Below, piece by piece: positions 26,058-39,492 of a stretch of 64,000 nt of DNA. Within the stretch, counting starts at the first letter, position 1, and every line of letters starts with the position of its first letter. This DNA comes from Zelopaecilomyces penicillatus (Eukaryota > Ascomycota > Sordariomycetes > Hypocreales > Pseudodiploosporaceae): the NCBI GenBank assembly GCA_005765155.1, contig VCCP01000003.1, forward strand, positions 2,604,001 through 2,668,000. The letters are read 5' to 3'. Made by a program: the position numbers and the translations under genes. The notes under the pieces were generated by a model that ran no database searches, was not told the DNA's origin, and worked only from the letters and a program-made list of their open reading frames with translations.

Positions 26058-29000
26058 ATTATCCCTCTATTACTATAATAATAATCTAATACTATTATAT
26101 ATTAAATTCTAAACTTTTATTATTATTATATTATTATTAGCCTGGTTATAAAATCTTAGTTAAATAATAATAAAACATTATCTTCTTGCCTATCTTTCTA
26201 TTATATTTTTATTATTATATCTCTTCTATCTTACCTTTTTATATCTCTATTATTTAAGTCTTTTAGTTTTTTATTTTATGATATTTATTATAGTTAAATT
26301 ATTATATTTTTATTGCTTCTCCCCTAGCTTTTTACTGCCCTTTCTATTATATTTTATTATTTATTAAGATAGTATTTTAAAAGAAATCCTATACCTTTAC
26401 TTATATTATTAAAAAGTGGCTTAATTAGATAAATAAAGTTATAATATAAAGTTAATAGTATATATATTGCTTTTATATTTCTCTGGCTATTAATAATAAA
26501 AAGATAAAATATAGAGTAAAGCTTATAGAAATTATAGAGATACTTTATATATTTACTAATACTTATATTAAAAGGTATAAATAATATAATAAGTAATTAA
26601 TTAAATACTCCTTATAAGTAAATAATATTATTATAGCTTTTTATTTAATAATTACTAATATTTCTATTATTATTTAATCCTTTTATTATTATATAAGATA
26701 ATACTTAAGATTTGATTAATTACTTAGATTTTTTTATTAGCTTAATTAAAGAGAATTAATTAGGTTCTGAAAATCTATTATTTATTAAGGATAAATAATA
26801 TATTTTGGTTAGTATTTTATTAGATCTTTGCCTAGCTTTTAATAATATTAAGATAGTATATTATTATAAATTTAATCTTATTATTCCTTTAAAGGAATAT
26901 AGTCTTATTAAGGCTATATATAACTTATTTATTACTTAGTATAAAAATACCCTTATTATTATTTAGTATTAACCTAAGGAGTTATTTAATCTAATTATAA
27001 ATTTAATAAAAATATCATTATTAGGTATTATTAATATTTTAGTAATAATGGATTATTAAATAATAGAGGTCTATAAAAGCCTTTTTTAAAGGTAAGATAA
27101 GTATTTAAAGAAAGGGTAAAATTCTTTATTTAGATAAAAATAATAAAGATTATATTACCTAATAGATTACTTTTTATAATTATTATAAAACTATTAAGGA
27201 TATAATAGATAGAAAGGATAATATTAATAATAAACTTATTAATAAATTATTATAGTTTTTTTATATATATAAGTATATTTAATTAAGGTTTTTTTATAAA
27301 AGAAAATTTTTAATTATTGTTTTTTAAAGATTTACTTTATAAGAGCTGCTGCCTACTTATAATAGGTTTAAAGGTATACCTTATTATTTAAATTAGAATA
27401 TAATATAATTATAATTTTGCTTTATTAAGTTTTTAATTTCTTTTTAATAGTTTTTTAATAACCTTTTATAACTTTTTTATTAGTGTTTTATTAAAAGCTG
27501 CTAGTACCTTTAATCTATTAATATCTTTTATTATAACCTATTAATTATATTTTAAAGGCTAATCCTTTTATTTAATTAGGTAATATTATTTATCTTTTAT
27601 TATAGCTTAGTCTTTGATTTTTTAGATTTCCTATTCTTTTTTATTCTAAAGTTCTGGTATAGGTAAAGTATTTAAATTATTATTTTATTATTTTTCCTAA
27701 GGTTTAAGTAAGCTAATATAAAAAGTACTATAAAGCCTTATATATTAATTAGGTAAAGCTAGTTAATATACTTATATTCTAATAGGTTATATTACTTTAA
27801 CTAAATTAATAAAGTTTAATATTAGCTTTTACTTTATTTTTAATTTTAAATTCTTAGTATTAAGTATAATTAAGGATCCTTATTTAAAATTTATAGGTAG
27901 ATATATCTTATTATAGTATTTTGCTGACCTTATTATAATATTCTATTAGTTATTCTTTAGCCTTTTTTATATTTTAGTTAAAATTCTAATATAGGATTTA
28001 ATTATAGGAATTTATATTATTCTATTATCTTTATTAATTATTTTAAATTCTGGATTATAGCCTATTAAAGCCTTATATAATAAAAAGCCTATTATTAAGG
28101 ATTTTACTAAGTTATATATAAATTATACTATATAAAATAGAGATAGCTAGGCTATTTATTCCTTTATTATAAAGTATTAAAGGTAATATTCTAATATCTG
28201 ATTTATCCTTTTTATTTAGCTATTTATTTATAGGTAAAATACTATTAAAAGGTAATATTTTATTTATAAAATAAAGTATAATTCTAATTAAAACTGGCTT
28301 ATAAAAATCAACCCTTAATCTAATATAATATCTTTTAATACTTTATAATATAATTCTACCTTATTATAAAATAATCTAATTAGCTTTATTATTATTATTA
28401 TTATATATATAGTAAAATATAGAGTATATTTAATATATCTATTAATAATAATTAATATTGAGTCTATCTCTTTTTTATTAAAAATTATTAATAATAATTT
28501 AATAATAAAGTTTATTAAGATTTACTTTTATAGTTATATAGGTATTAATAGGGAATTTAAGTATCTATATAATCAATAATATTATAATATTATATCTTAA
28601 TAAATATTATAGCTTATAATATATCTTTCAATATCTTTATTTATCAGCTATTATTAAAATTTCTATTATAATAGCTCTAGGATATAATTAATATTAAAAT
28701 ATCTAGATAATAAGTTATTATAATAGAGCTAAAGCAGCTTATTCCTTAAAGATAACTCTTTTAAAATATAAATATAGTTTTTAGACCTAATAAAACTATA
28801 TATATCTATTAATTAATACCTAGTATTATTACTACCTTTCTCTTATAATAAATCTATCTTTTATTAATATATCTTTTTATTATTAGATTAGATATCCTTA
28901 ATAAATTCTTATAAAGATTAAGAAATATTAATATTATAAAGTACTTCTTATAAAAGTATTCCTTTTATTACTTTTAATAGAATTCTTTATTTATAATCTA

Positions 29001-32000
29001 TTATAGATTTTACCTATAAAAGGAAATCTAAATAATTCTTTAGTAAAAGATTATTATTATTTTAATTAATTATAATAAACTTTATAAATCTAGATTATAA
29101 TATAGAAAATAAGTTTATATTATTTAGAGCTTTATATTTATAATCTAGGTATCTTAATAGGGTATCTATTAGATTTAATTTATTTAATTAATACTTAATA
29201 ATAAAATTATAAGGTATTAATATTATATATTATCTAGCTTATCTTTTTAATAATTTTATTTAAAATATAAAAGATTTAAGGTTCTAATAATTAAATAGTA
29301 CCTCTACCTATTTTATAAACCCTTTTATATATCTTTATTAGTGTTAAAATAAATAAATAATAGTAAATATCTAGAATTATTATCCTATTATAATATAATA
29401 CCTGCTATTATAAACCTAGATATATTAATCTTAAAATATACTTAATATTATAGATTAAAATAGTAAAGCAATAATGCTTCTTAGAATATATTTCTAAGCT
29501 TAAGAAAAGCTTATTATTTAACAGGGTCTAGGGTAACTTTCTCTAGCTTTTTCCTATTAATACTCCTTTTTAATAAAGTATTTAATAGTACTATAATACT
29601 AGAATATTAATAAATAAATCTTTAATAAAAGTTATAGAATCTAAGGAAGATTTATATTTCCTTATAGGTTTTTAGCTTTTATTACTTTATAATTATTATA
29701 ATTCTATCTAGATCTATTATTTTTTTTTTAAGGATAAGATAAAACCTAGAAACTCTATTATTTTTTTATAGAATTAGTACTTTTTTAGGTTAATATATAA
29801 CTCTATAGCCCTTAAGCTTTATAATATTTATTTAATATATTTTATATATTCCTTATATATTTTAGAAAAAATTAAAATATTATTAAGGTAAATAATATAG
29901 ATTATATTAACTAGCTTATTTAGTATTTTATAGATATAGTACTAAAATATTACTGATATATTAATTAAATTAAAGGGTATTATTAGGTATTTATAATAGT
30001 TATAGTATATTTGAAAAGCTGTTTTCTATTTATCTCCCTTCTTAACTCTAATTTAATAATAAATATCCTTAATATTAATTTTTAAGAAAAACTTAATACT
30101 TATAATCCTATTTAGGATCTTTATAATAAGGGGTAAAGTATAATAATTCTTTTTTATAACCCTATTAAGATCTTAATAATCTATATATAATTTAAGGATC
30201 CTATCCTTTTTAAATATAAAAAGAATTAATATATTTATAGGGCTCTTAAAGGCTTATATATATCTAAATAATAAATTTTTATTAAGATATTTTTATAGCT
30301 CCTATAATTCTTATTAAGATAAAGAATAAATAATATTATATAATAGGGTTTTATTTAATAATAGATTAATAGTATAATCTATTATTTTATATATAGATAA
30401 TATTCTAGTATTATTAAATTAAAAAATATTAAGGAAATTATATAATTCTAATAATAATTCTTTAGTATTTTAAAACCCTTTTATCTATTCCTCTTTTAAT
30501 AGAAAAATTAATTTATTTAAATAAATAATTAAAAAAATAATTAATTTATTTTAATAAGCCTTTATAAATTTATATAATTATAATACTTCTATTTTACTTT
30601 AAACTTATTTAAACTATTAAAAACTATTATATATACTTAAATATATTTAATATTTTTATAATATTAATATTTTAAATAGGATAGGATTTCCTTTTTTTCT
30701 TAGATTATAATTAATCCCTAAATAAATATAAATAAATTCCTAAATAAACCCCCTTAAATCAATAAGTATAATAAGCACTTCCTAAGTATTATAAATATAA
30801 ATTAATCCTTTATTTTTTATTTTTAAAAAAAGCATTTTTTTAATAGATATTTATTTTAATCTATTTTTTTTTATAAATATTTTATTAATTAGATCTAATT
30901 CTAAGTATATATTAAGGTCTATATATATTTTAATAATATTTTATCCTTTAATTATTATTAATATATAAAAATAAATAATTATATTAATATCTATCTTTTT
31001 AATTAAAACTAGAAGGCTTATTTTAATTAATAATCTTTTTTTAGGTTATATTAGTTATTATTTTTCTAGTTTTAGAATGATTTATTATTTATTATATTTA
31101 TAGTATTCTTTAGGTAGTGTCTTACTATATAATTAGGATTATTATAAAAGTAATAAATAAATTTTATTGGTTATAATAGCCCCCCTCTTTATATTTAAGG
31201 TAGGCCTGGTTTTATTAATTGGTTTAAGTTTAAGCCTTTATTCTAGAATATAGAGTTTAAATGATTTTTTTTATAATTAAATAAAACCTATATAATATTA
31301 ATTATTTCTCTTTTATTTATTATTATATTGATAGGCTTTCTAATTATATTAGATTTATTTTATTTATCTGGATTTCTTTTTTAAATAATATATTAGGTTT
31401 TATTACTTTCTTTTTATTAGCCTTATAGTTTTCTCTTTATTTTATAGTCTTTTTATAGCTACTCTACTACCCTAATTATTCCCTTATATATTATTAAGAA
31501 TTCTCTATTATTTATCTTTATATTAGCCTAAAGTAATAATTAAAGCTTAGTAAAGAAAAATAATACTAGTTATATCTTTATAAGCTTTATATAGGCCTTT
31601 TAATATCTTAAAGCTAAAAAGAAATCTTATAGTAATTAATTAAGTCTTTATATTAAGGAATTATATATTAAATAAATATTTATTATCTAAAAACTAGACT
31701 TCTTAAGTAAGTATTTGGTCTATATAATAAATATATCCTAATTTGATTATAAATTAATACCTTTTTATTAGGGATTTATCTAGTATTTTATATTTAATAG
31801 CTTTTAATACTTTTAATTTATATTATTGATTACCTTATTAATCCAATTTTCTATACTATAATATACTTTTTTATTTCCCTGAAAATAATAATCTAGATTA
31901 CTTTTCTAGCTTTCTTGATTTTTTAATAATCTCTTATAAGATAAATAAGTAATTAAAGTTAATTTTATAGGCCTTATACTATAATTAGAATTATTATTAT

Positions 32001-32284
32001 CTTATTAAACCTTTAATTATATTTCTATTTAGAATACTAAAAGAAGATTATTGATTTAATATTATTATTTTTAAATTATCTTTTATTAGAGTTCTAATTA
32101 TATTTTAGGTCCCTTTATAATTAATTATTCTTAATTAAAGGGTTTATTTAGAGCTAGAATATTTTAATTAATACTATCTAGATATTCTAAAGATATTTCT
32201 TTTAACTCTTATCCCTCTTATACTAAGGTTTTATATAATATAATTATATTTATCCTAGGTAATTATATAAAAAAATAATAGAAT

Positions 32285-32474
32285 TATAATAATAGATTTA
32301 ATTTATAGTAGTTAAATAGGATAAGAATAATTATATTTAGGTATTATTATTATAAAAGATTATTATTTACTTTATCTATATTATAATAGTAAAAGTAAAT
32401 TAAGAAATATTATATACCTAGGGGTTATATACTATTTTAAGTATATATATCTTATACCTTATAATCCTATTATA
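32285..32474 (-). repeat. 5' LTR of element C
   Basis: Partner of 25868-26057. It is followed by TTAAT, identical to the five bases before the other LTR. Reading minus, it lies upstream of the decayed gag/pol. Confidence 0.95.
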
Positions 32475-35400
32475 TTAATAATAAAATTAAGATTATTTTT
32501 AAAGACCTTTAAAATAATTAAAAAGAATTTAAATTAAAAATAAAAATCTTAAAAAAGAAACTTAAAGAATAATATAAAGTATATAAAAAAAAATAAAGAT
32601 AATTAAATTTATTATTAAAACCTTATAACTCTAGATTAAATAGCTTTTTAAGAATATAAAAATCTAAATAAAATAATATAAATATAAATTAAAAATAATT
32701 ATAGTATAAATATATAATAAAAAAGATATTAAAGAAATCTTAAAGCTATAAATATCTAAGCCTTTTAATAATATCTTAAATAAACTTTAAGAATTCCTTA
32801 TTTAATTTTATATTTTCTTTTTATATTATTTAATATAATTCTAGTTTAAATTAATTAAAATAAGATATACTATAAAGCTCTTTATTAGAATTATACTTAT
32901 TTAATTTAAACTAATACTTTAAGATTATATTAATAATACCTTAATAACTATCTTAAAAAAGAAAACTAATCTAATTTTTATTAATTATAATATCTTTAAA
33001 TAATAACTTTTAAATATCTTTAAATTATTAAATAAAAAATAATAAACTAAATAATACTTATATAACTTATATTAAATAGGATCTGCTTTAAATTGTATTA
33101 TAAAGTTTTAATAAATCTTATTTAAATTATCTAATATATATATATATATATATAAACCCTATATTATAAACTTAAATTAGAAATTAAGAATAAATTATAT
33201 AAAAAAATCTAATTAAATTCCTTTATAGAATATTATATTATAGCTATTATTATTAATAATAAATAATACTGATATTAATAAGAAAAGAAATATAAAGAAT
33301 AAAACTAAAAATTAATTTATTTTAGATTTTAATTATAGTAATAATAATATAAGATAAATTATAATTAATAATAAAATAATCTTAATACCTTATTAATTTA
33401 AATAAACCTTAATATTATATAATAATAAGATATATCTAAGATTAATACTATAATTATAATAAAATAGGATATTTTATTAGGGATTATTAATAACTAAAAT
33501 AAGAATAAAAGAATTAAAAACTAGTACCTAATATATAATAAAGTATATATATTATAATTAAAGATAAATAAATCTTAATTATAATAGAATAAAAAGAATA
33601 AGGATAAGGATAACTTAAGAACTATAATTATTTTATACCTTAATAATTAATATTATAGATTATATTAACCTAATCCAGTATTATATAATAAAATTAATAC
33701 CTAGATATAAATATAAATAAGAAAAAGTATTTTAAAAAGATTCTAGATTAATAAATAATCTTTATTATAAATAATAAAAATACTTTAATTAAAAATAAAA
33801 TAGTAAATAATAGCTTAAACTTTAACTCTTTAAAATCTAAAAATAATAAACTTTTTAAAATAATTTAATATTATATTATATTATATTTATTATTTAAAAA
33901 TATTATCTATAAATATCTTAAAAAAATAATAATTAAACTTATATAAGTATTAAGCTATATAAATAAAGTTAATCTTTAATTTATAATTATTAAATATATT
34001 TATAAATAAATATTAAAAGAAAATCTAAATATCCTTATTTTAAAAGATTATCTTAAAAAAGCCTTTATATTAAAAATTAATTATAATAAATATAAAGATA
34101 ATTATATACTTTTAAACCTTAATTATAATCTTTATAATAAAATTAATTAGATATTATATATCGATTTCTTTTATTTTTAATATTAAAAAATAAAAATCTA
34201 GAATAAATTCTTTCTATATTATATAAATATATAAGGAATTAAGAATATCCTTATAAAAGATTAATTTATTAATTAATATAAGGCTAAGTATTTTATATCT
34301 TTTAAAATTAATATATTTAAATTATATCCTAATATACTAAAAGAATATAAATAAAGAATCAAAAACAAAAATTATAAATTTATTTATTATAAAATCTATA
34401 AATAAAAAAAACTTAAGTTAGGTTATAATAGATTATAATTTATTAATTATAAAAAAAAGAATTTATATAATTATATTAATCTTAAATATAATATATATTT
34501 ATAATAGAAACTAGTATAATAATATAAAAAATAATTATTAAAAGATAATATCTTAGAAAGAATTTAATATAAAATAATAATAATAATTAATTATAATAAA
34601 TCTTAATATAAATAATATATAAAAGAAACTAAATATATATATAAAAAAATAAAGAATCTTTATAAATAAGAATTTAATTTCTAAACCTATAAAGAAAATC
34701 AAACTAATTAAACTCTATATTATATAATTACTTAAGACTTAAATAAAATAAAGTATAATAAATTATATAAAAAATATAACCCTAAAAACTTATAAAATAA
34801 ATAAAATCACTTATAAAAGGGTTATACTATAACCCTTTATAAAAAACCCTTTATATAATAAATAATAATAGGCTTAAACTAATAATAAAAATATAGATTA
34901 TAGGATATTATTTTTATACTCTAATAAATAATAAATAATTATATTTTATTAAAAGCTATAAATTATATATAATTATTATAATAGGATAAAAAAGAATTAT
35001 ATCTTTTATATAATCTTAAAAGAAATACCTTTATTTATAATAAAGAATAAATTAATAAAAAGATTAATTATCTTATATTTAAAATCTAAAGATATTAAAA
35101 TAATATTATATTTAATATAATAAATATTAAAGAATATAAACTTATATTAAATTACCTTTAATTATTTAATAATAATCTATAAATTAATTAAAAGATAGGC
35201 TAGATATAATAAAGTAATACTATATTATCTATTAAAGATTATATATATTTAATAATAATAAATAAAGTAAAGAAAATATATCTTATAACTATTATAAAAG
35301 GCCTTTTATTAGGAAAATATATTAAAAAATAATATAATAATTAATAATAATAAACCTAATAGATTATTACTACTTTTAAAATAATAATAAAATAACTATA

Positions 35401-38400
35401 AGAATATTTTAAAAATAAATCACTCTTAAATATAAAAATATAACTTATATCTATACTAGAAGAATATTATAAATATATTAAATTATTTTATAAAGAATTT
35501 AAAATAAAACTCTTCTTATATAATTAATAAAACTATAAAATCTAGATTATAAATAAAAAAAGCCTACTTTTACTAAGATTTATATATTAAATATTAAGGA
35601 ATTTAAAATATTATAAAAATACCTTAATAAAATATTTAAAAAAGATATATTTAATTCTTTATATTTAAAGTAGGATACCCTATTATATTTTTATATAAAA
35701 AGAATAATAAATTATAGCTTATTATAAACTATTAATTATTAAATATAATTATAATTAATAATTAAATTCTTTTATTATTAATTAATGAATTATATAATTA
35801 ATTATATAAAATAAACTAGTTTATTACTTTAAACCTTAATAAAGTATATATTCTAATTTAAAAAAATAAAAAAAAAAATAAAACACTATTCTTAAAATTA
35901 AATTTAGACTTTTTAAATACTTAATAATACCCTTTAATTTAATTAATATCTCTATAATATTTTAATATATAATTAATAATATTCTTTAAGAATATTTAAA
36001 TATTTTTATAATAATCTATTTAAATAATATTTTAGTCTTCTCTTTAATAAATAAAAAATATAAAGAATATATTTATAAAATACTATAATTATTATAAAAT
36101 AATAATCTTTTTATTAAATTAAAAGAGTATAAATTTTATAAATAAATAATTATCTTTTTAAAATATATCTTTTTATTAAATAAAATTTAAATAAAACTAA
36201 TAAAACTTATTATAATATATAATTAATTAATATTATAAAATATTATAAATATATAAGAATTTTTAGGCTTTATTAATTATTATTACTAAAAGTTTATTTA
36301 TAATTATAATAAAATAATTATATTATTTATTAAATATATTAAGAAAGATTATAAATTCCTATAAAAACCTAAGATAGATATTATATTTAAAATACTTAAA
36401 ATATAAATCTATAAAGAATCTATATGAATAATATATAATCCAGATAAATCTATTAAATTAGAAATTAATACTTTAAATTATATTATTAAAATATAGATTA
36501 AATAATTATCATAATAAAAAAACCCTATTATAAAGAATAAATTTTTTAAATATTTAATTTAAATATACTATAAATAAAATTAAATACTATATATTAAATT
36601 ATATTAATTAATCCTATCTTAAAATAAATTAAATAAATATACTTTTTAAAAGATATAATAAAGGTATTTAAAGGTATAAAATAAAAAGATAAATACTATA
36701 AATATAATAAAAAACTTTAAATATTTAAAGAACTTTAAGAAATTATTATATAAGAATTATATAAATCCTTTATTTATAATTATTAAAGAAATATAAAACC
36801 TATAAAATAAATATAAAAATACTATAAATTTAAAGGATTATAATAAATAATCTAAAAGATTATAAATAATTATATTATTTATAAATAAATCAAGCTAATA
36901 AAATATAAACTATATAAAAAATTATAATTATTATTAATATCTTTATAATTATAAGAATTAATATTATTTAATTTTATTATTAAACTATTTTTATTAATAG
37001 AATCTTTTATAAGAATAGCTTATAACTTAATATAGATTATTATAAAAAGATTAATAAAATTATTATACTTTATATTCTATCTTAAAATAAACTTAATAAA
37101 AAATCTTATTTATAGCTTTAATAGAATAATAATAAATTTATATAATTTATTAAAGAAAATTATCTTTAATAAAGAAATAATCTTTATCTTTAAGTTTTAA
37201 TAAGGATTAATAGGATATCTAAGGATTAAATATAAACTTAATATTATTTATGATTTATAAATAAATAAGTATAATAAATTAATTAAATTATTAAAGAATA
37301 CTTATATACTTATATTAATTATTATTAAAATAATTAAATAAAATATTTATTAATTATATAATTAATCTATAATATATCTATTTTTAAATTAATATAATTT
37401 ATATTAATATATATTAATTATAAATTTATATTAGAAGTATTTTATTTATTATATTAAAAAAAACTAAAATTAAAAAAAAACTAAAATTAAGAAAAACTAT
37501 ATTTAATATTATATAAAAATAATAATTATATAAAGAACTCTATATATAACTCTAAATTATTTATAATAAAATAAAATATTATATAAATTAATAAACATTA
37601 AAAGGAATAATCTTTAAAAAAAGGGATATAATATATCTTTTATATTATTATATATTAAATAAAACTTCTTTAAATATTATTATAATATAATTAAATAATA
37701 AATTAAACTTTAAATAATTTAAGCCTTCTAAAATTAAAAAAAGCTATTTCTAATATTAATTATAAATTATTATTATTAAAATATATATAATTATACCCTA
37801 TTTTTTATATTTCTTTATTAAACAATATATTTAATAATATAAAGAAAAATATAATAATATAAATAAAAGTAATTTAAAAAAAAACCCTATATTAAATATT
37901 AAATAAAAGAATAAATAAAATAAATACCTTATTAAATAAAAATATTTTAAACCTAAATATAATATATAAAAACCTATTAATTATTTAAATTATTATTATC
38001 TAATACTATAATAATTCCTTTAAAACTAATTAATCTAATTAAAGAATTTAAATTAATAAACTTATTACTTAAACCTAAAAAAATCAATTTATCTTATTTA
38101 AAATACCTAGAAATTATAAATCTAATATAATATAATATTTATATACCTTTAAAATAAAAACCAGATTAATTCTATTCTTAATATTTAACTCCTCTAAACC
38201 TTAATAAATCAATTTAAAACTTTATTCTTTAATCTTCTTTTTAAGCTTATAAATATAAGATAAATAATTTAAAGCTAAGAAAAGCTATAATTATAATTCA
38301 GATAATTAATCCTAAATATCTAAGATATTTTCTTTAATCTTCTCTTTTTTAAAGTTTAATTAATAATATTACTCTAAAAGTTTTATTATTAATAAAATTA

Positions 38401-38820
38401 ATAAGAATTAGATATCTAGATATAATAAAAATATATATATATAAATACTATTAAAATACTATTATAAAAGTAACCCTGCTTTATATATATTATATAATAG
38501 CTATTATTTTCTATTATATAATAGTTATTATTTTCTATTATATAATAAGATATTTTTATTTAAAATAATAAGAATATAATATATCTACTATTTTATTATT
38601 AAAATCTATACCTTTAATTAATATAAAATATTTAATATTATTAAGAAATATAATATATTTAATAATCTTTTTAAAAGGATATTATCGTTTTTTAATATAA
38701 TCTAATATTATAAGAAATAATTTAATATAATATAAATACTATAATTTATAAATATAAAAAAAGGAAAAAAAGATATACCTATAAATCTTAAAAATAAAAC
38801 CTTTTAAAAGAAAGATATTA

Positions 38821-39261
38821 TATTATAATCTAATAGCTAAGATTATATAATAGGCCTTAATTATATAAATTATAATATTATTAAATATATATTAAAGGCT
38901 TAAAACTATATAAAATTAAATTATAATTCTAAAAGTAATCCTAGGCTTAAAATTACTCTTAAAACTATAATTTAATAGAATAGCTTATAATTCTAAGTAT
39001 AATCTAATAATAAGGATTATAATTTAAATTATAATCTATAATATATTTATATACCTTTAATTTTTATTCTTTTAATTTAATCTTAGTTAATTATTAATAA
39101 TATTATTATATTAATTTTATTATTTATCTTAATAATACTAGATTATAATCCTATAGATCTATTATCTATATAACTAATATATTACTTAGAATATCTTAAT
39201 CTATTTATTAATATAAACCCTTTTATTAAGTTTATCCCTTAAGAATTTATTAAATATTATA
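38821..39261 (+). repeat. 3' LTR of element B
   Basis: Partner of 25280-25717. It is preceded by a purine-rich tract and followed by TATTT. Confidence 0.9.
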
Positions 39262-39320
39262 TATTTTTAATAATAATAATATATATAATTATAAAAAGCT
39301 TTAATATATAATATTTTTTA

Positions 39321-39492
39321 TATTAATTTTATAATATAATAATAATAATATTAATTTTATAATATAATAATAATAATATTAATTTTATAATATAATAATA
39401 ATAATATTAATTTTATAATATAATAATAATAATATTAATTTTATAATATAATAATAATAATATTAATTTTATAATATAATAATAATAATATT
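39321..39492. repeat. 28-bp tandem repeat, about 6 copies
   Basis: The phrase 'tattaattttataatataa' recurs every 28 bp from 39321, each copy followed by a short (TAA) run. It lies just right of element B inside LINE D and is almost perfect, so it expanded late. Confidence 0.9.

Larger units (their letters stand above)
25868..32474 (-). mobile_element. Element C: innermost Ty3/gypsy retrotransposon, least decayed
   Basis: Two LTRs of exactly 190 bp (25868-26057, 32285-32474) with perfect TTAAT target duplications at 25863-25867 and 32475-32479. LTR ends read TATAAC...TATTATA, from TG...CA. Reverse transcriptase is on the minus strand. Near 30,040-29,990 it reads VKKGDK(stop)KTAF, then KYLIIPFNLINIS, then YLNNILIFSK at 29889-29863 (from YLDDILIFSK). 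The total of 6.6 kb fits a gypsy element with gag near 32.2-31 kb, RT/RNase H near 30.2-29 kb and integrase near 28.9-27 kb. A pyrimidine-rich tract right of the left LTR (attatccctctattact) fits a minus-strand polypurine tract. It retains more C/G and more residual CA/TG sites than its hosts. Confidence 0.92.
25280..39261 (+). mobile_element. Element B: Ty3/gypsy retrotransposon inside LINE D, itself interrupted
   Basis: LTRs at 25280-25717 (438 bp) and 38821-39261 (441 bp), starting TATTATAATC (from TGTTATAATC) and ending TATTATA. The 5-bp duplications TATTT at 25275-25279 and 39262-39266 match perfectly. The purine-rich run aaaagaaagatat just before the 3' LTR fits a plus-strand polypurine tract. 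Decayed RT on the plus strand: KYLIIPFNLINIS near 35,920, then YLNNILVFS at 36017-36043 (from YLDDILVFS). The internal part is 25718-25862 plus 32480-38820. Without the nested copy the element is about 7.4 kb. Confidence 0.87.
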
